64,000 nucleotides of DNA, from the NCBI GenBank assembly GCA_963978545.1, contig OZ021729.1, positions 9,038,001-9,102,000 of the forward strand, read 5' to 3'. Positions 1 through 64,000 of the stretch are shown here, piece by piece (position 1 is the stretch's first letter; the number at the start of each line of letters is the position of its first letter). A program made the position numbers and the translations under genes. Under the pieces are notes generated by a model. The model ran no database searches. It was not told where the DNA came from and was given only the letters and a program-made list of their open reading frames with translations. This DNA comes from Linyphia triangularis. Its lineage: Eukaryota; Arthropoda; Arachnida; Araneae; Linyphiidae.

Positions 1-730
1 TCTTAAGAGTGTTTCCTTGGCTTTAAGATATTTTGTTGCAAAATTTTGATTTAATATATTAATGTATTTCATATTATTTAGCCTCCAGGATTCTTTGTAA
101 TTTCCAGTTTCTCATTTCGTTGTGGGGTAAGGTGGAAGACTTTAATTTTTTATTTTGCCTGTCTTAAGCCTAGAAGTTGCCTGCCAATCCTGCTTCTTTA
201 GCTGCACCAAACATTGTTCGTGTTAATGTATGCAAATATCTTTGCTATGCATGTGTCTTAGAAAGCATTTTTTACTCTGCATGTTTTCTTGTTTGTTTGA
301 AATTACCCTTTTCTTTTATGTATGCCTCGTATAGTACAGTGCATGTAACTCAGAATTCAAATGTTCTTCAAAATCCATGTAATCTCTAATTGTCTTATTC
401 ATTTGTTAGACAATGTTAGTTGAATGCTAACTGTTCAGAAGTTAATTGAATATCATATGTTACTTGTTGAATGGTCAAAGTAGTAATTTTCAACACTATG
501 TTTTATTCTTTTGTCAGACAAGCATGTAGATGTTTTCGAAGCTTTTAGCTACGTTTTAGTTGTTTTGTGTTTGTTGCCGATTTCATTCATTAAATATGTG
601 TATTAAAAACTGTACAACTTTGCTTATGTGATTTTGCTTTTAGTTAATATATTCTAGTTAGTGTATTATTGGTTAGTGGTTCTAAAAAAGGTTTTTTAAT
701 TTTTACCCGAGTTATTCTGATTTAAATATA

Positions 731-735
<5 letters not shown>

Positions 736-773
<38 letters not shown>
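736..773. repeat. Poly-A run, 38 bases
   Basis: Uninterrupted A run. It could be a decayed retroposon tail, but no retroposon body is visible next to it. The length may be unreliable in assembly. Confidence 0.9.
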
Positions 774-775
<2 letters not shown>

Positions 776-942
776 TTTAACTAGCAACTTTATGAATGGA
801 TAACTATTTCTTTGAATCAAGGTTTTCATTATCATATCAGAATACTGTAAAATTAAAATTAAATTTTTTAGTTTGCAATATTTTTACAATTATTTATTAA
901 TACTAATAAAAATATCAAATAAATATTTTCATAATGAGTTTA

Positions 943-1113
943 TTAATTCTTATTAATATTTAAAATTAATTCTTATTAATATTTAAAATTAATTCTTATT
1001 AATATTTAAAATTAATTCTTATTAATATTTAAAATTAATTCTTATTAATATTTAAAATTAATTCTTATTAATATTTCAAATTAATTCTTATTAATATTTC
1101 AAATTAATTCTTT
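943..1113. repeat. 23-bp tandem repeat, about 7.5 copies
   Basis: The unit is ttaattcttattaatattt plus an A-rich joint. The first copies are identical; the last two share a 'tttcaaa' variant, suggesting growth from one end. Confidence 0.9.
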
Positions 1114-1411
1114 TCTGCAGCAGATTTTTCCTATTTTGAAATAAAATGTACTTTTTATACTAAATGCGGAATTGGGTCTTTAAAGACTAGAAAAGTAATT
1201 CTTTCGCAACATTTATCTGTCACTTTTACCAAAATTTAGACTTTATTTAAGTAACTGAGTTTACTAGTAAATATTTATTTAAAAAAAACACCTCGTTTTT
1301 ATGAGAAAATATATAGTATGCTATTTGAAGCATCCTATTTCATTCTTTAATTACATAGACTTATATCCTTTTCTTACCTTTTCAATGAAATTAATTAAAA
1401 TTTTTGTTTAG

Positions 1412-61896
<60,485 letters not shown>

Positions 61897-61929
61897 GTAA
61901 AAAATCTTTACTATAAGTTTAGTTTTATG

Positions 61930-62398
61930 TAGGGATGCACCGAATAGGCGAATTAGGCTGAATATTCCTCCCCCCCCCCTATTTATTTGTCAATTTATTA
62001 TTATTGCAGAATACCACTCTGTAGAAATATTTTATTTTCCTTTTAAAACATTTAAAAATTGTAAAAACTTATAAGGTGCATCCACAACAATTTTAAGTTG
62101 TTTTCTTCTTTTTTATGAATTTCAGAGAGTGCCAATGCCCTTAAATTTACCTACAACATAAGATGTGTCCTTTTGAATAGTTTTAAAGATATGAAAACAG
62201 TTATTTTTATTATGTAACGTTTATGTGTCAAGACAATTGTCATTAGTGAAGGTCCAGTTTTTACAATACAAAATGATCCTAATTTTTATCATAAGTGGTA
62301 AGACAAGTTTTATCGGAAACAATACATCAGGTATTCAGCCGGCCGAATAATACACCCAAATATATATTCGGCCAAGATCACTATTCGGTGCATCCCTA
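61930..62398. mobile_element. hAT MITE with perfect 8-bp target duplication
   Basis: 469 bp with perfect 16-bp inverted ends TAGGGATGCACCGAAT and ATTCGGTGCATCCCTA. It is flanked by GTTTTATG on both sides (61922-61929, 62399-62406). A C run (61969-61978) lies near the left end. Further 'ggccgaat' motifs occur inside the right end. No coding capacity. Confidence 0.92.
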
Positions 62399-62814
62399 GT
62401 TTTATGTTTGAATGCCTGTCGCAGCTAGTTAAAAAATATATATTTATATTGTTGTGAAATTTCTTCAACTATGTTTGTTGAGTATTTTTTTTTTAACTAG
62501 GCTGTAAAATATGTTTTTAAACTTTAAAAAGGTCATTTAACTAAAAATCAATAATGATCTATTTTAATAAAGGACATAATTTAATTTAAATAAAACAAGG
62601 TGATATTTTCTGCATTGTAATATCTTTCCCATGTCTATTAATTGAGCAGGACTGCTAAAACATAAGGACTATATATAATTTTTTTTGTTTTGTTTATTCG
62701 AAACTCCTTTTGAAATGGTGTTTTAGTAAATGTCCTAATTGCATGTGTGATTTATGTACCTTTTTTTTTTTTACTTTCAATTACCCATATGTATATATAT
62801 ATACATAGGGTAAT

Positions 62815-63435
62815 GAAAATATAGTATTCGGTGAAAAAAAAACTTTAATATTTTTTGCATTTCTCCACGTTTTGGAATATCATGACTTTAAAAAAGTGAT
62901 CTAGGGAAAATGTCCATCTGTGGTCAGCATAACTCTCGAACAAATTGACCTACAATGTTCAAATTTGGTATAAGGGCTAGTGGCGGCCGTGAGCCCTACC
63001 ATTAAGGTTTTCGTCAAAATCCTGCATGCGCATAAGGTAGCTGCTATTGAAAAAATCTTGTTTTTCAATTATTGCTAAAAAACGGCTCTAACGATTTTGA
63101 TAAAAATCGCTGTGGTAATGCCTTTTAAGGTGTTCTAAACATCCCCACCTCCGAAATTCCTGTAAAAATGTTTTAATGGCGTAAAAAGTTGAAAAATGTA
63201 TGCCTTTAACACAGAGTTCTCTTTCCTTGAGCATTATCAACAATCGTTTTTTCTTCCCTGATTTTCGCATATAATAAAGGATAATATAAGGATTATCAAA
63301 AAGTATATCACCAAAATCATTATTTTAGTTACCATTTTTTCTAAATGAAGGCTGATAATATACAAACAACACTAATCCCCGTCAATATTGTAATGTAATT
63401 GAAAGTTGTGCGATGTCCCACACCCCTAGTTAATT
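62815..63435. repeat. Dispersed repeat R1, second copy
   Basis: Aligns with 19250-19590 but is longer. Shared strings include 'cacgttttgga', 'cattaaggttttcgtcaaa' and 'ttttgataaaaatc'. It contains GC-rich 'ggctagtggcggccgtgag'. Class unknown. Confidence 0.58.
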
Positions 63436-64000
63436 GTTCCATAAGAGTAGAAGTTGTTTCAATAACTATTATAAAGCTTTACAGACAAGAATTTTATATT
63501 AATAATGCACAAATTCAAGAGGACTTTATGTTGAAAAGACACTTAATTGGAAACAACTTGTATATTTTGACTGTTTTCATTTGCTTCAAAAAGTTCACTT
63601 TATTAAGACAAGTTTAATCAACACTTAAGCTCTTTTTTAAAAATTATTAAATGTTAAAATTTCTTACTTCTGAACCTACTTTTTTGGATGAAAATAAATG
63701 GTTATATTTATATATATTCTTTGAAATTAAATCCCTTTAAAGAGACTACAATCATGGTTTACATCTTTAAAATAGGAGATGTAGTTTATAGGACCAGGCT
63801 AATATTAATCTACAGTTTAAAATTATTACCGGGGGGTGCAGTGAGTTTTCTAAAATATTTAGGTATCAATTTTAGGGATAGTTCAAAAACATTTACATTT
63901 AGAGGTATTTTTTTTAAGCTGACATAGGCCTCCAACACATACACATATTCTTTCCAAAGCTTGTTTCAATACCTGCAAAAAAATTGCCAATTTTCCAAAA
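63436..64000. other. Downstream intron sequence
   Basis: AT-rich. I see no splice acceptor followed by LG5 coding sequence up to the window end. Confidence 0.55.

Larger units (their letters stand above)
1..1411. other. Upstream intron sequence
   Basis: AT-rich intron of the laminin gene. Apart from a poly-A run and a minisatellite listed separately, I see no exon, no LE-type cysteine pattern and no recognisable mobile element. Confidence 0.6.

Noticed and set aside
177..389. Open frame upstream of exon 1 as a possible earlier exon
   Set aside because: It has no LE cysteine spacing or suitable splice donor, and does not lead in phase into exon 1.

Overview
The window is a stretch of animal nuclear DNA carrying the middle and 3' two-thirds of one large laminin alpha-chain gene on the + strand. 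I reconstructed 53 coding exons (1412-61896) by joining reading frames across GT/AG introns. All phases agree, and the joined open frame is 7,999 bases, about 2,666 residues. The 5' part (signal peptide, LN domain, first LE repeats) lies upstream of base 1. The end of LG5 and the stop codon lie beyond base 64000. I see no second cellular gene on either strand.

Protein layout, numbered in the visible fragment: LE repeat (1-~85); first laminin IV type A domain, L4a (~90-256); about ten LE repeats (~270-825); second L4 domain, L4b (~839-997); three and a half LE repeats (~1010-1212); coiled coil, domains II/I (~1213-1773); LG1 (1774-1969), LG2 (1970-2156), LG3 (2157-~2340), linker, LG4 (~2370-2548) and the first part of LG5 (2549-2666). 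Two L4 domains mark the laminin alpha-1/alpha-2 class, called wing blister (wb) in Drosophila. The product is a secreted basement-membrane subunit. Its coiled coil would pair with one beta and one gamma chain, LG1-3 would bind integrin, and LG4-5 would bind dystroglycan/sulfatide-type receptors.

The organism is probably an arthropod, and my guess is an arachnid. This rests on the wb-class architecture, strongly AT-rich DNA, and kilobase introns packed with short DNA transposons and tRNA-derived SINEs. It is an inference, not a proof.

Introns make up nearly 90% of the window. They hold four copies of one tRNA-derived SINE, each with a 13-15 bp target duplication; one SINE of a second family; a solo LTR; several hAT-type elements, one with a perfect 8-bp duplication and one keeping a zinc-finger transposase relic; a related group of CAGGG-ended elements rich in CCTTGAA repeats; a foldback element between TTAA sites; several small Tc1/mariner/pogo-like elements; minisatellites; and a 105-bp TA microsatellite.

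The most interesting points in the protein are an RGD held between two extra cysteines inside one LE repeat (end of exon 15), a second RGD in L4a, loss of both usual disulfide cysteines in LG3, and a collinear exon-phase pattern showing that the whole LE-L4-LE cassette was duplicated. I found no evidence of a new multi-gene system.
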